A stretch of 64,000 nt of DNA from Ilyonectria destructans (GCA_020740775.1 JAHEWK010000014.1:310001-374000), one strand, 5' to 3'; positions 1-11,452 are shown, counted from the first letter of the stretch. Notes: a model not told the origin generated them from the letters alone. A program made the numbers and translations.

Positions 1-1
1 G

Positions 2-124
2 GCGAATCTAGCCATATTGAGGAGTTTAGATTTCCCGAGCCAGCTCATTGAAGCAATTCTGGACCAGAGCTCATCCACAGCTTGGCTTACCCCGCAGAGC
101 TATGTGACTACAGAGCAAGAATAA
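2..124 (+). CDS. 3' end of an unidentified gene (partial)
   Basis: From base 2 an open frame of 40 codons runs off the left edge and stops at TAA (122-124). Its end reads LIEAILDQSSSTAW...TEQE, with an amphipathic Leu/Ile pattern and normal codon use. It is followed by a 182-bp gap before the next start on the same strand. I do not recognise the family. The frame could be the last exon of an upstream plus-strand gene, or chance; only its position and composition support it. Confidence 0.35.
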   Translation, partial: ANLAILRSLDFPSQLIEAILDQSSSTAWLTPQSYVTTEQE

Positions 125-306
125 AAAGAGACAGAAGCCCATCATACCACGGAGCTGCTAAAGCGTTGTAATTCCCATCCGCTCTATTTGCCCGTTCTTG
201 GATCTGTTATTCCTCTTCTCTTGACATCTCGGATTCTTCAACGACTTGCGTTGTAGTTCGATTGAACCTCCCCAAACCCCCACCAACAAACCCCCGCTCC
301 AAAACA

Positions 307-1673
307 ATGGCTCCATTCACTCTCAAATGGGGAATCCTGGCCACGGGTGGCATCGCTGAGAGTCAGTATTGATAGCTCTTATCCTTTGCGCCTCCTCTCC
401 CCTGGCTTTAGCTCTCGCTCTTCTTCTATTCGCCTCGGACTCTCACTGACTGCGTTATTGCAGACTTCTCCCGGGATCTCCTCACCAACCCCGCAGCCCG
501 AGACGTCGATGATGTTTGCCACGAAATCGTTGCCGTCGCCTCTTCCACCTCCAGCCAGCGGGCGGCAGATTTTATCAAGCAGATTGATGGGCCTGCCTTA
601 GCCAAGCCCTACGGCTCCTATGCCGAGCTCGTCGCTGACCCCAACGTCGACATCATCTACGTCGCTACTCCCCACAGCCACCACTTCCAGAACGCCATGT
701 TGGCCATCCAGGCTGGCAAGAATGTCCTCTGCGAGAAGGCCCTCACCGTGACGGCGTCCCAGACCAAGAAATTGATCGAGGCTGCCCGAGAGAAGAACGT
801 CTTTTTTATGGAGGCCGTTTGGACCCGATTCTTCCCTCTCAGCATCAAGATTCGAGAGATGATCCAGTCCGGCGTCATTGGTCCCGTCTACCGGGTAACT
901 GGTAAGAGAGACCCTTTTGCCTGCGAGAGCGCAGCTTAGACGACCCGCCTAAGCCCAACTTCGAATCACTTGACTAACGCTCCTGTGCAGCCGATCTCTC
1001 CTTCGGAAATGACCTCCCCAATGGCAGGATTGACTTCCCCGATTCCCACCGTATGGTTAACCCCGATCTCGCCGGTGGCGCCCTGCTTGACCTGGGCATC
1101 TACTCTTTGACCTGGGTATTCCAGACGCTCTACCACCTGAAGGCCGAGGAAGACAAGGAGGCCCCCAACGTGGTGTCTGCCATCAACAAGTATGACACTG
1201 GCACGGATGAGATGACCACCATTATCTGCCAATTCCCTAAGAGCAAGGCCATGGGTATCGCCATGACGAGCCTGCGCGTCGGCACCGACCTGGACGGGCT
1301 CTACACTGGCGGACCTGCTATTCGCATCCAGGGCGCCGGTGGCGAGATCCAAGTGAAGGGCCCCGCGTACCGGCCTACAGAGTACTCTGTGATTAAGACG
1401 GACGGTAAAGGCCAGGTCGAGTTGGTGGCGTGCCCGATCCCCCAGGACCCCAAGCGTAACAACTGGGGCCACGGCATGTTCTGGGAAGCCGATGAGTGCG
1501 CGCGATGCATCCGCGACGGAAAGAAGGAAAGCAGCACCATGCCGTGGTCGGAGAGCATCGTGATCCTCGAGACTATGGAGTCGGCGCTCACGCAGGGTGG
1601 TGTGCAGTACCCGGACCTGATTACGTCGGACGTTTTCGATGCCAACAGCCCGCTCAACACCGGCAAGCGATAA
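307..1673 (+). CDS. Gfo/Idh/MocA NAD(P)-dependent oxidoreductase, dihydrodiol / D-xylose dehydrogenase type
   Basis: Three exons, 307-361, 464-901 and 991-1673, join in frame to 391 residues. The introns have GTCAGT...TTGCAG and GTAAGA...GTGCAG ends. The N-terminus carries a Rossmann nucleotide-binding turn (GILATGGIA, residues 9-17). Residues 109-113 (EKALT) are the Gfo/Idh/MocA substrate-site motif, usually EKP. The C-terminal half is the alpha/beta substrate and dimer domain. Length and motifs fit the fungal dimeric dihydrodiol dehydrogenase / NADP-dependent D-xylose dehydrogenase family, which oxidises trans-dihydrodiols or aldopyranoses in the cytosol. Sequence alone does not settle the substrate. 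The ATG at 307 has an A-rich context (CAAAACA) and leads straight into the Rossmann fold. Confidence 0.9.
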
Positions 1674-3149
1674 ACGCACCGTTCATTACGGAGTACAGTC
1701 TTGATGAAAACAAACAGGGGAGGGGTGCTCTCTAAGCTAGGCCCCTAGGCAGACAACGGCATAATTAGCGAGGCGGGCAACGTGGGAGACGGGGGAAGCC
1801 ACGTCCACGAAATGCAGGGACTCGGAAAGTTCGCGGAGAGGCTGGAGATGCCGGCGCTACGAGACGATGGATGGTTCGTGTCAGATAAGTACACGGTACA
1901 AGAGAGCAGATTAGCAGGACAGAAACTAGCAATCGGACGATCATGCGTTCTTGACGACCCTTGGAGGCTGGGCGTGAATATCTAACCCTTGCCATTGTCA
2001 CCTTTGCCAAACCCCCTGGTTCGCTTGGAGAAGCACGACACGACACGCGAGGCGCCCAAGCGTCTAATATGGCCCGGCCCGGGAACCATCCGCGGTGGTT
2101 TGACTCGTGAGGCTCCAAGTTCAGCCCGGCTGATCGGAGATGTCGTGCATAGCAAGAACCCATGCCTAAGGCCCCCCTGTCGATAACACTGCGCTGTGCA
2201 TCCGAAGCACGATCCGGGGTGTGGAATGATGTGTCGAGCGCCCACCAGCCCGCAGCGGCGTTAATCGAAGCATCGCCAACAGGGACGGGGACCAGGGCGA
2301 CGGGGAAGGGGAACAGGGTCGCAGCGGGCAGCCTCACATTTCCATTCTCTAGTCTGTTTAGGGTGACGCCATGTGTGCTGTATCCGTAAAGTGTGAGGTG
2401 ATGTGAACAACAGGACCCTGGATGTGGAGATGGGCAAATTGTGTGGAGATGGCCATGGAACTTTCAAAGAGGGGACGGGCGTTTGGCGGGAGGCTTCCGA
2501 GGCGTTCGTGGCCGGGGGGGCTGGCAGGATCGCGAACGTGTTGGTTTACAGCACGAAGGGAATCCCTGGACGGCCGGGGCCTGAGCACAGGACAACTTGG
2601 TAATTATCTCGAGTCTTTTTGGTTTGGATTGCGAGTTCCTATCAGGTCACAACGTGGTATGGGGTTGTTGCAGTGCTAATTGCTCGGTACTTAATACTCC
2701 CGAAGCGGAAGTCGTTTGGAAGGGCTGATCAGCCACGAATGGAACCAGCTGGCGGAGACTTTGGGCACTAACACACGTTGTTACAGCGCACACCTCCCCC
2801 CTGGAAACTCCACTCCCAACCACAAACGCGCCCAGACCAGACAAGCAAGACACAGACTCACGCACGCACAACTCCACTCCACTCTCTTCAACCACGATGA
2901 CACTCCAAAACCGTTAGAAAAACTAATCACCATCTCCATGCTCCGTACGGACTACAACTAAACGTGACATAGGGCGCTCAGACATCGTCTGCTCGCTCGT
3001 TCATCCCCCCGCTTGATTCTCGCACCCCCCCTCCAAAACGGGAAGTCGACGAGAACCGCCCGTAGAAGTCGACACCCTGACCTCGTTCCAACCCAAGCGT
3101 CTCCAGGTTTTGCCCCAACACCAACCCCGAAACTACCTCTAGACTCACC
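1674..3149. other. Intergenic region: 3' end of the dehydrogenase, promoter and leader of the Trm9 gene
   Basis: No supportable gene. The last ~350 bp before 3150 are C-rich with many CACTC/CCCCC runs, the usual look of a fungal promoter and 5' leader, and probably belong to the methyltransferase gene. Frames of up to 190 codons on the minus strand (1765-2337) have no family resemblance and a proline/arginine-heavy chance composition. Confidence 0.5.
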
Positions 3150-4040
3150 ATGGCGAGTGGTTCGTCGGCGATACCGGCTGGCGACGGGAACGGGCCAGCA
3201 GCAGCACCCGCCCAGCCTCATCACCAACCGCAACAAGAAGGAGACCAGGGTGAGGGCCGTGACGACGAGGGCGCCGAAACCGCCGGCGCTGAGGCATCGG
3301 CTCCCGCTTCCGCACCCGCTTCCGCGACGGCCCAGGCCGAGACATACGAGGCCACGCACGTGCACGCCGTCTACGAGGCCATCGCGCCGCACTTCTCGTC
3401 TACTCGCCACAAGCCGTGGCCGCTCGTCGCCCAGTTCCTGCTCGGTCAGCGACCCGGCAGCATCGGGCTCGACGTTGGCTGCGGCAACGGGAAGTACCTG
3501 CGCGTCAACCCGGCCATCCACATCCTGGGCTCCGACCGCAGCGCCGCCCTCGTCCGCCTCGCCTGGGAGGGGCAGCGTGCCGAGAGACCGGCCCAGGACG
3601 ACGCTGCGGCAGCTGGGATCGGACAGGTAGACGTTGCTGTCGCCGATGGCCTCGCGCTGCCGCATCGCCACTCCGCCGTCGACTTTGTCATCAGCATTGC
3701 CGTCATCCACCATCTCTCTACACCTGCCCGCCGGCGCGAGGCCATCGCCGCGCTGCTCGAGTGCGTGCGACCCCGCGAAGGCCGCGTCCTGGTGTACGTG
3801 TGGGCGCTGGAGCAGGCGTCGAGCCGCCGCGGCTGGGACGAGGGCAGCGACCAAGACACGCTGGTGCCGTGGGTGATGCGCAAGCCCAAGGGCCAGGGCC
3901 CAGAGGAGACGTTCCAGCGCTACTATCACCTGTACCGCAAGGGCGAGCTGGAGGAGGATGTCGTCGCGGCTGGCGGCGTGGTTGAGGACAGCGGCTATGA
4001 GAGGGATAACTGGTGGGTGATATGTAGTCGGCCATCGTGA
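3150..4040 (+). CDS. TRM9: tRNA (carboxymethyluridine-34 5-O)-methyltransferase Trm9
   Basis: Single exon, 296 residues. Trm9 with its partner Trm112 methylates wobble uridine 34 to mcm5U/mcm5s2U, the last step after Elongator; it acts in the cytoplasm. The SAM-binding class I fold is clear: motif I LDVGCGNGKY at 107-116, the acidic D/SDRS turn near 128, and SIAVIHHLST at 182-191. The family-specific C-terminus has LVPWVM (238-243), FQRYYHLYRKGEL (255-267) and ERDNWWVI (284-291). The first ~62 residues are an Ala/Gln/Glu-rich low-complexity extension that the yeast protein lacks. The ATG at 3150 follows a CT-rich leader and gives the whole domain. A later start inside the extension is possible, but no other ATG occurs before the domain. 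Confidence 0.95.
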   Translation: MASGSSAIPAGDGNGPAAAPAQPHHQPQQEGDQGEGRDDEGAETAGAEASAPASAPASATAQAETYEATHVHAVYEAIAPHFSSTRHKPWPLVAQFLLGQRPGSIGLDVGCGNGKYLRVNPAIHILGSDRSAALVRLAWEGQRAERPAQDDAAAAGIGQVDVAVADGLALPHRHSAVDFVISIAVIHHLSTPARRREAIAALLECVRPREGRVLVYVWALEQASSRRGWDEGSDQDTLVPWVMRKPKGQGPEETFQRYYHLYRKGELEEDVVAAGGVVEDSGYERDNWWVICSRPS

Positions 4041-4989
4041 GATACCACCGAGTATGCTAGACCACAAGATGGAAATCAAAAACCCTTTAGAGCGGGGTCA
4101 CAAAAACCAAGTCAAACTTCCTGAAACAAATCAACATGTGACATTAAATGGGTGTCAAAGCACCCTCAAACAATGTAATGACTGTAGCCATTCGCAACTT
4201 TCTCTTCCTTCTCTGACCTAATAACTGTACAACCTCCGTATCTTCTCTATCAACTTTGATATGGTCTATCAAAATACAAAATTTCAAACATCTGTTCCCG
4301 CTGTCCCATGATATCCCCCATTCCATCCCAACCGGTCCGATCCCATTCCCCATGCTCCTCATTTCCGACTCATCTCTCTTCATCCGAGGCATAACAATGC
4401 CCAGGAACAGAACAATCTAAACGGCCCCTGTTTTTTTTTGCCTTTCAAATCCTCCCAGTTCCATGCCCCTGGGCCAGCCTACCCCTGCATGCCCTCGTAC
4501 GCCTCTACCCATACAAGACCAACCAAGAAGGAAAAAAACCAGTCTGAAAAAATGACAAGACAACGAAATGAAGAAAAGCAAAAATACCCTGTGTTTTTGG
4601 TTTTTGGTCCGCATGAAAAAATGTCTTTCGCCTCGTATCCTTCGTGTCCCATCCCGTCGTCGCCCCATGCCATGAATGCTGTTGTAAGATATGTCTCCCA
4701 AAAAAAAAGTCCCTTTTGTACCCTCGTTCCAAAACGTTTCAAGTGACAGATAGAGAGAACCGCTTTCCCACGTCCAGTTTATCCTCGTCCCGATGCAACC
4801 CAGATGCTGTGTGAGGTGTTCGTGATTGTGTTTCCGTCCCCGGTAAAAGACCATGCGTCGCCGTTTCGTGTCGCCTGCTGTCCAAAACAACACTCGTTTC
4901 CCAACCCTGGGCAATTGGTGCCCAAACAAAATCAAGTTCAACTCCTTATTCGCCCGTGCCCCCCCATGATGTGAGGAGAGTGAGCTGAT
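4041..4989. other. Tail-to-tail intergenic region (3' UTRs of TRM9 and the Myb gene)
   Basis: Convergent 3' ends meet here. The stretch is lower in GC with T and A runs (poly-T near 4430, poly-A runs near 4535 and 4700), as expected of 3' UTR and polyadenylation sequence. A 174-codon minus-strand frame (4417-4941) lacks family features and is read as chance. Confidence 0.5.
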
Positions 4990-5996
4990 TTATGCCATGC
5001 GCCGCCTATGGCTTGACTCGCGCTGAAGCCGGTCATCAGGGCTAGCTCGTCGCTTCAATCCGGCCGTTTCCATGGAATAGCTCGCGAGGGCGGGGAGAAG
5101 TGGTGCCTGGCTTGGCGGAGTAGTCATGGGAATTGTTGCTGCCCCTGCAGGAGTGCTATATGGGCTTACACCCGTGGTGAGCTCGGCGACTCCTGGAAGA
5201 AGCCCTCCTCCTCGCGGTGGTGGCTGGTGCTGGATCGGGGCCAAGCCAGGTCCTGGCACGTAGTGAAGTTCGTTTGGGTCGGGTGCCATGGGCATCGGGG
5301 GCGGAGGAATCGACTCGCGGCGAGAGATGATGGTGCGGCCGCTTGGGACACCTGCCATGGGTTGGGGCCGGTTGTAGATGGCTCGAGGAGATGGAGCTCG
5401 CAAGTCACGGGGTAAACTGCCCTGGGAGGCTGAGTGGGCGTGGCTGCGAGAGGGGGAGTTTCGATGGTTGTTGGCGTTGTTATCGACGTTGACGGCAGCG
5501 AGGGAGAATGGAATCACACCAGCTCGTCGAGCCATGTCAGCCTCGCCGAGTTGCCAGTGCATGGCCTCTGCTGCTCGCCAGGGAACGGCCATTTCCTCCG
5601 CGACCTTGGCCCACATCTCTGGCTTGAATCTGTAATCATGTTAGCTTGAGCTTCAAGTTTAAAGGCTCCAGAGATAGCTGAGAACCGAAGACGATGGAGT
5701 CTGTCCAGTTCCAAGTCCCTGAAGTGGATAGATTGTGGTCCTTACCTCTCGTACAGTCTCGCAAGCTTGTTCTTGCGCTCTTCATCCCACTCGCTTCGTC
5801 TTTCGAGGTAGTTCTGATAGTGGAGGCGACAGCTGATGGCGCTTCGGCCGGGGAGGCGCTTGGAGATGTCCTCCCACTTCATACCACTCCCCCGGAGCTC
5901 GATGATGAGTGCATCCTCTTCTGGCGACCACTTACTCTGCTTCTTGACGGGTTGGTCCGAGGCGTGGGGAGGCATGCTGCGCCTACCAGTCGGCAT
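4990..5996 (-). CDS. Myb/SANT-domain DNA-binding protein (5' end unresolved)
   Basis: Two exons are certain: the upstream exon ending at 5746 and 4990-5629, with a 116-nt intron (5630-5745, GTAAGG...TACAG). The joined protein holds a tryptophan-based Myb/SANT helix set (KWSPEEDALIIELRG, then WEDISKRLPGRS, then CRLHYQNYL). A second helical part follows (RFKPEMWAKVAEEM...). The long tail is disordered, rich in Pro/Ser/Arg and basic at its end. It is probably a nuclear transcription regulator; the target is unknown. The first in-frame ATG is at 5996 and gives 296 residues. The frame stays open upstream to 6350 with protein-like sequence (GIPAVNVDIAALLKGSDSDESS) but no ATG, so an upstream exon or a non-AUG start is likely and the true gene is probably longer. 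Confidence 0.8.
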
Positions 5997-7321
5997 CGGG
6001 GCTTGGGCTACGGGCGGCGCACCATGCACAGCTGGCCGAGTTGGAGCGTGAGCGGCCTCTGTTGAAGGGGGTTGAGGCACGTGAGCAGGCGTGGGAGCAG
6101 TTTGGAGTTGTCGAGGCGGCGAAACTGAAGACTCATCTGAGTCGGAGCCTTTTAGGAGGGCGGCGATATCCACGTTGACAGCCGGTATGCCCGATCTGCC
6201 CACGCGGGGACTGTTGGCATAGGAGCGCGGAGCGCGCACCAGATCGAGGCGGTCCTGCGCAACCGCGATGGACGGAAACTCTGCCCGCAAGAGGCAGAGC
6301 GGAGACTCGCTCTTGAGTTGGGCCAGCTCGGCGACTCGTCTGGGTCTGATCTACGTCTGGCTTGGGAGAGGCTTTGGATAAGCCCTGCGTCGTCGAACAA
6401 CGCCGTGTATCAAGGCACAACAGGAGCACTTTGAGGCGTGACTTCGTTCTAGGCAACGCCGGGGGAATAGTGGCCGATAAGGGGAAAGAGTGCGGAATAC
6501 CTCGGCGGTGGTCGAGTGTGGTCTGAGATCGACCAGGAGGCTCAAACTTGAAACAGTAAGAACAGTCGAAGAAGCTTGGTGGCTTTGGTGTGCCTGCTGG
6601 ATGCGGAAACCGTCCCTGTGATGGAGGGGTGCTGGTTTAGGTCGATGATGTCGGCTCAGGCAGGTACCTCGAAGAGAGAGAGAAGAGAAGAAAGGGGAAT
6701 TGTCTCGGGAGGCGGCAGTAGTAGGTAGTTTAGATGATGAACGTGGCTCGTCGTGATGCTGAAGGCAGTCACCTATGTGTGATTGGTGATTTCCAGGGCA
6801 CTGTCAACCAATGGGCGGAGATGAGACGAGATGGTCGAGGCAGAGCAGACAGGAGGGCGCCAAAGGGGGGGCAAGGTAAAAAGGCCAGGGTGAGGCTGGT
6901 TTCTCGCAGCTTGCTGGCGACGGGGAACAGGGCGGAGCAGAGTGGGATGGGGAACGTGTTGGGTTGAAGAAGCTGAGAGAGAGTTGAGGTAGTCTGTTCC
7001 GCAGAAGAAACGTCGGTAGGGTGTTGTAGTAGTAGTAGTACGGTAGTACGCAGTAGGAGGAGCCTAGGAGGAGCCTCAGGCGCAGGACAAGGCCGGACCC
7101 ACGTCGGGGAGTGCTTCGCTTGGCTTCCAGGTCTGCCGGAGTCGAGACACGGAGAGGGCAAGAGCTAAAGATGGAGCTATGTACGTAGTAGCCGTAGTCG
7201 AGGGGGGCGCGGAGGAAAAAGAAAAGAAGAGTTGGCCCGAGAGAACTGGTTTTGATGGTTGTCGAGTGCTTCGGGTAGCCAGGAGGCGCGACGTACTTGG
7301 TACTCCGTCACGGTGGGGAGG
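5997..7321 (-). promoter_or_regulatory. Probable extra 5' coding sequence, leader and promoter of the Myb gene
   Basis: 5997-6350 is open in the Myb frame without an ATG. No ATG in any minus-strand frame lies between 6221 and about 6800. On the minus strand a strongly pyrimidine-rich tract (CTTCTCTTCTCTCTCTC, plus-strand 6670-6690) looks like a fungal promoter or start-site element. Between 6493 and 6640 another minus-strand frame is open and could be spliced on with GTATTC...GACGCAG ends, but it also lacks an ATG. The rest shows only a short AGT repeat (7025-7045). Confidence 0.3.
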
Positions 7322-7560
7322 AAGCACAGGAAGCCGGGGTCTAATTACATCAAGCCCAAGCGTCCGATGCAGCGTAGCCAAGTGACTGGCCATCTTAACA
7401 AGAGCCTAGGGCTATACGTGACAAGGCGAGAACCAAAGCACAGGAAGCCGGGGTCTAATTACATCAAGCCCAAGCGTCCGATGCAGCGTAGCCAAGTGAC
7501 TGGCCATCTTAACAAGAGCCTAGGGCTATACGTGACAAGGCGAGAACCAAAGCACAGGAA
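7322..7560. repeat. Perfect tandem duplication, 114-bp unit, ~2.1 copies
   Basis: The sequence from 7322 recurs exactly 114 bp later (7436) and begins a third time at 7550 before diverging at 7561. I see no mismatch between the two full copies, so the duplication is recent or homogenised. The period is 38 codons, so a frame on the plus strand (7259-7582) stays open through both copies and would encode a repeat containing KRPMQRSQVTGH. There is no other sign that this frame is translated. Confidence 0.95.
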
Positions 7561-10500
7561 CAGGAACAACGAGCAAGCATAGAGTCCGGGTCGGTCAAGG
7601 ACCTCTAGTATGGACAGGGGGAGGGGGTGGCACGAGAGACGCCAGGGGGAGGGTGCGGTGAACAGGGCCAGGTCAAGTCAAGCCAAGTGGGAGTGGGCGG
7701 AGGTGGAGTCGACGTGTTTGGCAATAAGGCAGAGCGCATCGACAGGTCGGGGATGGATGGGATGGGATAGGGGAGCGCCGCCGCCTGAGGCTTTGGTACC
7801 TTGCGTTTCTCAGCGTTGAAGAAAAAAAAGAGTGATGCAACGGTCGAGGCACGCCCCCGTCCCTGGTTCTCACTGCTCGCTGCTCACTGCTCAGTTCTCA
7901 GTTCAGGTTGAGCAGGTCCCAGGTGCCAAGCTCCATCTCCAGTTGGTTCCAGCTCCTGTTCCAGTTACAATCCTGCCCGAGTCCTTGATGGGCAATGGAT
8001 GGGGGAAGAGACTCTGGGTGGCCCCCATTTTACCGCTTCGCGCTTCGCCTCGCTCCATGCTGCCCACGATGGCCTCAGCATCACCGGTTCCCTAGTCAGG
8101 TAAGGCCCGAGAATAACGCCCAGGGCAGCAGCGCCCCGTACATGTCATAATACCGGTCAGTAAGAGAAGTGTCGGTCTCTCAAGTTGGAACGGATGTACT
8201 TGGGCCCAGTACCGCCTGGGCTTGGCGTCGCTGTCAGTCTGGCGGCCACGGGCAGCACGCTACACGCCCCTGGACCTCATGCCCACGCCCCTCCCCTTCC
8301 TTGCAACGGGTTGGGTTGGGTTGAACGATGCGATCTTCGCATGGGGCCGTCCGCCTTCCCGGCTCCGATTTTTTTCATCTGGAGACTGGGGGAGGGAAGG
8401 GTTTGAGAAAGGGCTGGAATCGCGCGTGGAGGGGGTCGGGCGAGCGAGCGAGCGAGGGATGGATGGATGCTGCTGTCCAGCGCAATGCCACGACACATGC
8501 ATAAAGTCTCATCAATCTGGGCTTGCCCGGGCGATCCATCTCCGGCGCGGGCTGCCTCGGCGGTGCTGGTACCGTACAGTATCGCCGTTTTAACGTCTCG
8601 TCCGTCCACTATCCACTGGACCCTTAAGCCCTCAGTCGCTCAATCCGGAGTCCCTCAGTCCCTCGGTCCCTCAGTCTCGTATTTTGACCCAAGGCCTCAC
8701 TGGCCTCAATACGCAGAAGTAGAAGTCGGTTACGGCCCTATGGCGCCTCTGGTGGTGGTCACGGATGTATCGAGGAAGTGTACGCGCCGTTCACACCCGC
8801 CTTCGATCCCCGGCAGGCCGGAGATGGGCCAAGAGCACATCCGTGGAGCATGTAGCAAGGAGCATGGAGCGTGGAGCGCAGCGGCCGTGCCAAATAATGG
8901 CGCAAGGGAGGCTGCTTCCAGCACGACGACACCCGAGGCGTTCGCACGAACCACCTAGTTCGAGGCAGGTCGGTAAGTTATTGACGATGTGCTGTCCAGG
9001 ACCTGGGTCAAGGGTCCCCCTCGCCGAGCCTCCGCGCAGCTACGCTCGGCCAAGCGCAAGGAAGGGGTTGTTGAGTCGAGTCGAGTACGAGCGCGCGTGT
9101 GAGTGAGTGAGCGAGCGGGCCAGTGAGTGGATGAGAGGGCGTCATTGAGTCCCCACAAGAAGGACGACCCCTTCCAAAGGGCCTGCGAGAGCGCGGGTGA
9201 GGACGTGTGAAAGGGCCTGCAGTCTGTGACGACGTGGTGTGAGGGAGGCCTGGTCACCAATCTCTTGTGAAGGCGCGCTAGCACATCCAGGAACTCCCTG
9301 GGAGACAGAGCTCAGGGCGGCAAGCGGGGAGAAAGTTGTGACATGGAATACATGCGAGGTACAGGCATGCGGGCGATGTCATGCGTGCCAATGAGGTACT
9401 GTGCGGTACCTGCCAACAGAAGTCGACGTCGCCATCACCATCATTATGCTGAATGATGATGCTGATGGGGAGCGCATAGCAAGGATACGTAATGACTCGA
9501 CCACCACACACAGGGCAGCACAGCGCACAGGAGCGAGCGCGCAAGACGCAGCATCGTATCGCACATCCGACAAGCCAGTTCCCAGGATTGTCAGGTTCTA
9601 GGATAGGCGCCCCAGGCACGACGTTTGACGTGCCTCGTCGGACATTGCCATGGCCGACAACCAACAACCAACAACCAACAAAACCAACCCAGCAGCCAGG
9701 TACCGCGCCAGCATCTCGAGCGTCAGCGTCAGCGTCAGTCAGGGTCAGCGCGCGCTGGTGATGGGTTGGTGATGATCACCACGAGCGGCTTGGGCGCCAA
9801 TCGCCGGCTTTGGCGCAGTGCGGGATGGGCTTCCCACAGACGCATCACAGACGCACCCGGTAATGTACTGGAGACGTGGGCCATATTTTGCTCAAGCTAG
9901 AATGAACCGCACCCGCAACTGCGTATCATGTACCAAGACCAAGTGGGCACCCTTGCATATCCCAACTCAACCGGAGAGAAGACTCGTTCACTCACTCACT
10001 CATTCACTCTAGCTTTGGTTGCTATGGAACCCAACAAAGGAAGAGAAGAAGAAAAAATTGAGCCGCGTGTTAACAATCAAGGCCCAAAGGAGGCGTGTCA
10101 CTTGAGTTTTTGTTTTTGTTTTTTTTACTAGGTTCACCACACCACATCACATCACATCACATCGGATCTGTCGTTAGGGAAATAGCGGCGGTTGGCGAGA
10201 TGCAGGGCAAAGCCACAACGTCGGTTGAACAAGCCAACCCACATCCACATTACTCGACGAATAATTAGCACGCGGGGGCGCCCCGACTGACAGTGACAGC
10301 CCCCAAGGAACAGCGGCTCCAGCCATGTCCAACAGACTGACAGACTGACAACGGAGCTGGTAGCCCTGGTCCTTTTCCCACCTTGGAAAAAGGCGCGAAA
10401 AGCACGAGCCCAGCGACTGTCTGTGCGTAAACAGTCCGCGACACTCCCACGCAGGTTTGAGTTTGGCGGGTGAGGCTTGGGGCTTGGGGCTGGGGCTGGT

Positions 10501-11073
10501 GCTTGACTCGGGTGAACGTTTCGGGGCGCGCGGAATTTGGAACCAACAAAGAAAAGGCCCGGGCCGAGCATTGTCAGTGGCTCAAAACAGCATCTCCAGT
10601 GAGGGTCTGCGTGGTAATGAAACCTAACGCCAGCCCCAATCCAAGTCTCTCTGTAAGGTACGAGGTACCTAGTTGATGTGATGGATCATGGTTTCAATTT
10701 GGGGCCACCATCGGATCTGTCCAGACGGCCACCCGCAGCCTAACCTTGAGCCCGGCCGAACCCAGCAAAACGCCGGTGCGCCATGGAAGGACAACTTCTC
10801 TTCGTTTGCTCCACGCCGTCTTCCGCCTAGTACCACGGGAGCCGGGAGCACCCTGGATGGTGCTGATGAACTGGCGGTCAAAAATATGACATCCATCCAC
10901 AACGAGGGAGAACCCCTCTGATGGTGGTGGCGGTGATGGTGGCAGTCGTGTCCGTCGGTCGAGGGCTGGTGAGTTGGTGAGTTGGTGAGCTGGTGCCGGC
11001 GCTGGTGTCATGGATCATGGACCTAGAATCCAGGGCCGTCGTGGATTGTGGCGTGTGCTATGTATGCTATGTA
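7561..11073. other. Gene-free region, low-complexity rich
   Basis: No gene recognised on either strand. Frames are short, mutually overlapping and of Pro/Arg/Ser/His-rich chance composition. Simple repeats are common: GCGA and GGAT runs at 8438-8468, CCCTCAGT runs at 8640-8675, GTCAGC near 9720-9750, CTCACT near 9990-10010, an ACATC repeat at 10144-10163, and GTGAGTTG at 10970-10992. This is one arm of the ~11-kb space between the Myb gene and the tubulin cofactor gene. Confidence 0.5.
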
Positions 11074-11450
11074 CGAAGGCTGGCGCAGGAAGTTTGACGA
11101 CATCAATGGAGGTATCGAGGCAGCCCCCACACAGTACGATATGCGGTCGATCATGGCGACGGAGCAACAAGTGACTTACAGGAACTCTCCCCTAAAAATT
11201 TAGAAACAGACAACCAATTTATGGTTATGTACGGTACCCTGTAGTGCACTTCAGATTAACAGTGCCCTGTTAAAACCTCACTTTTAAGAGAATAAGAACT
11301 AAACTTGAGTGCATTGCCTAGGTACTAAATAATCAATCTCCAAGAGGCTTTTTTGGCACTGAAAGACACGGACTACGCACTGTACTACACTGTACAGTCG
11401 GTACGTATCTATACCTTGAGAAGTTGTCCAACTTCCTGCGCCAGCCTTCG
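11074..11450. mobile_element. Non-autonomous inverted-repeat element (MITE-like), 377 bp
   Basis: The left end begins CGAAGGCTGGCGCAGG at 11074. The exact reverse complement ends at 11450. The first 21 bases match perfectly and a weaker match continues for about 25 more. Both ends abut TA (11072-11073 and 11451-11452), as expected for a Tc1/mariner-type target duplication, though TA could equally be part of the repeat. The interior is AT-rich in an otherwise GC-rich neighbourhood and has no coding capacity. I infer a MITE; the class is uncertain. Confidence 0.7.
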
Positions 11451-11452
11451 TA

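Noticed and set aside
1765..2337. 190-codon minus-strand frame
   Set aside because: Composition and overlapping frames point to chance; no family resemblance.
4417..4941. 174-codon minus-strand frame after the Myb stop
   Set aside because: Sits in 3' UTR sequence and encodes odd Phe/Arg/Gly-rich stretches from T-runs.
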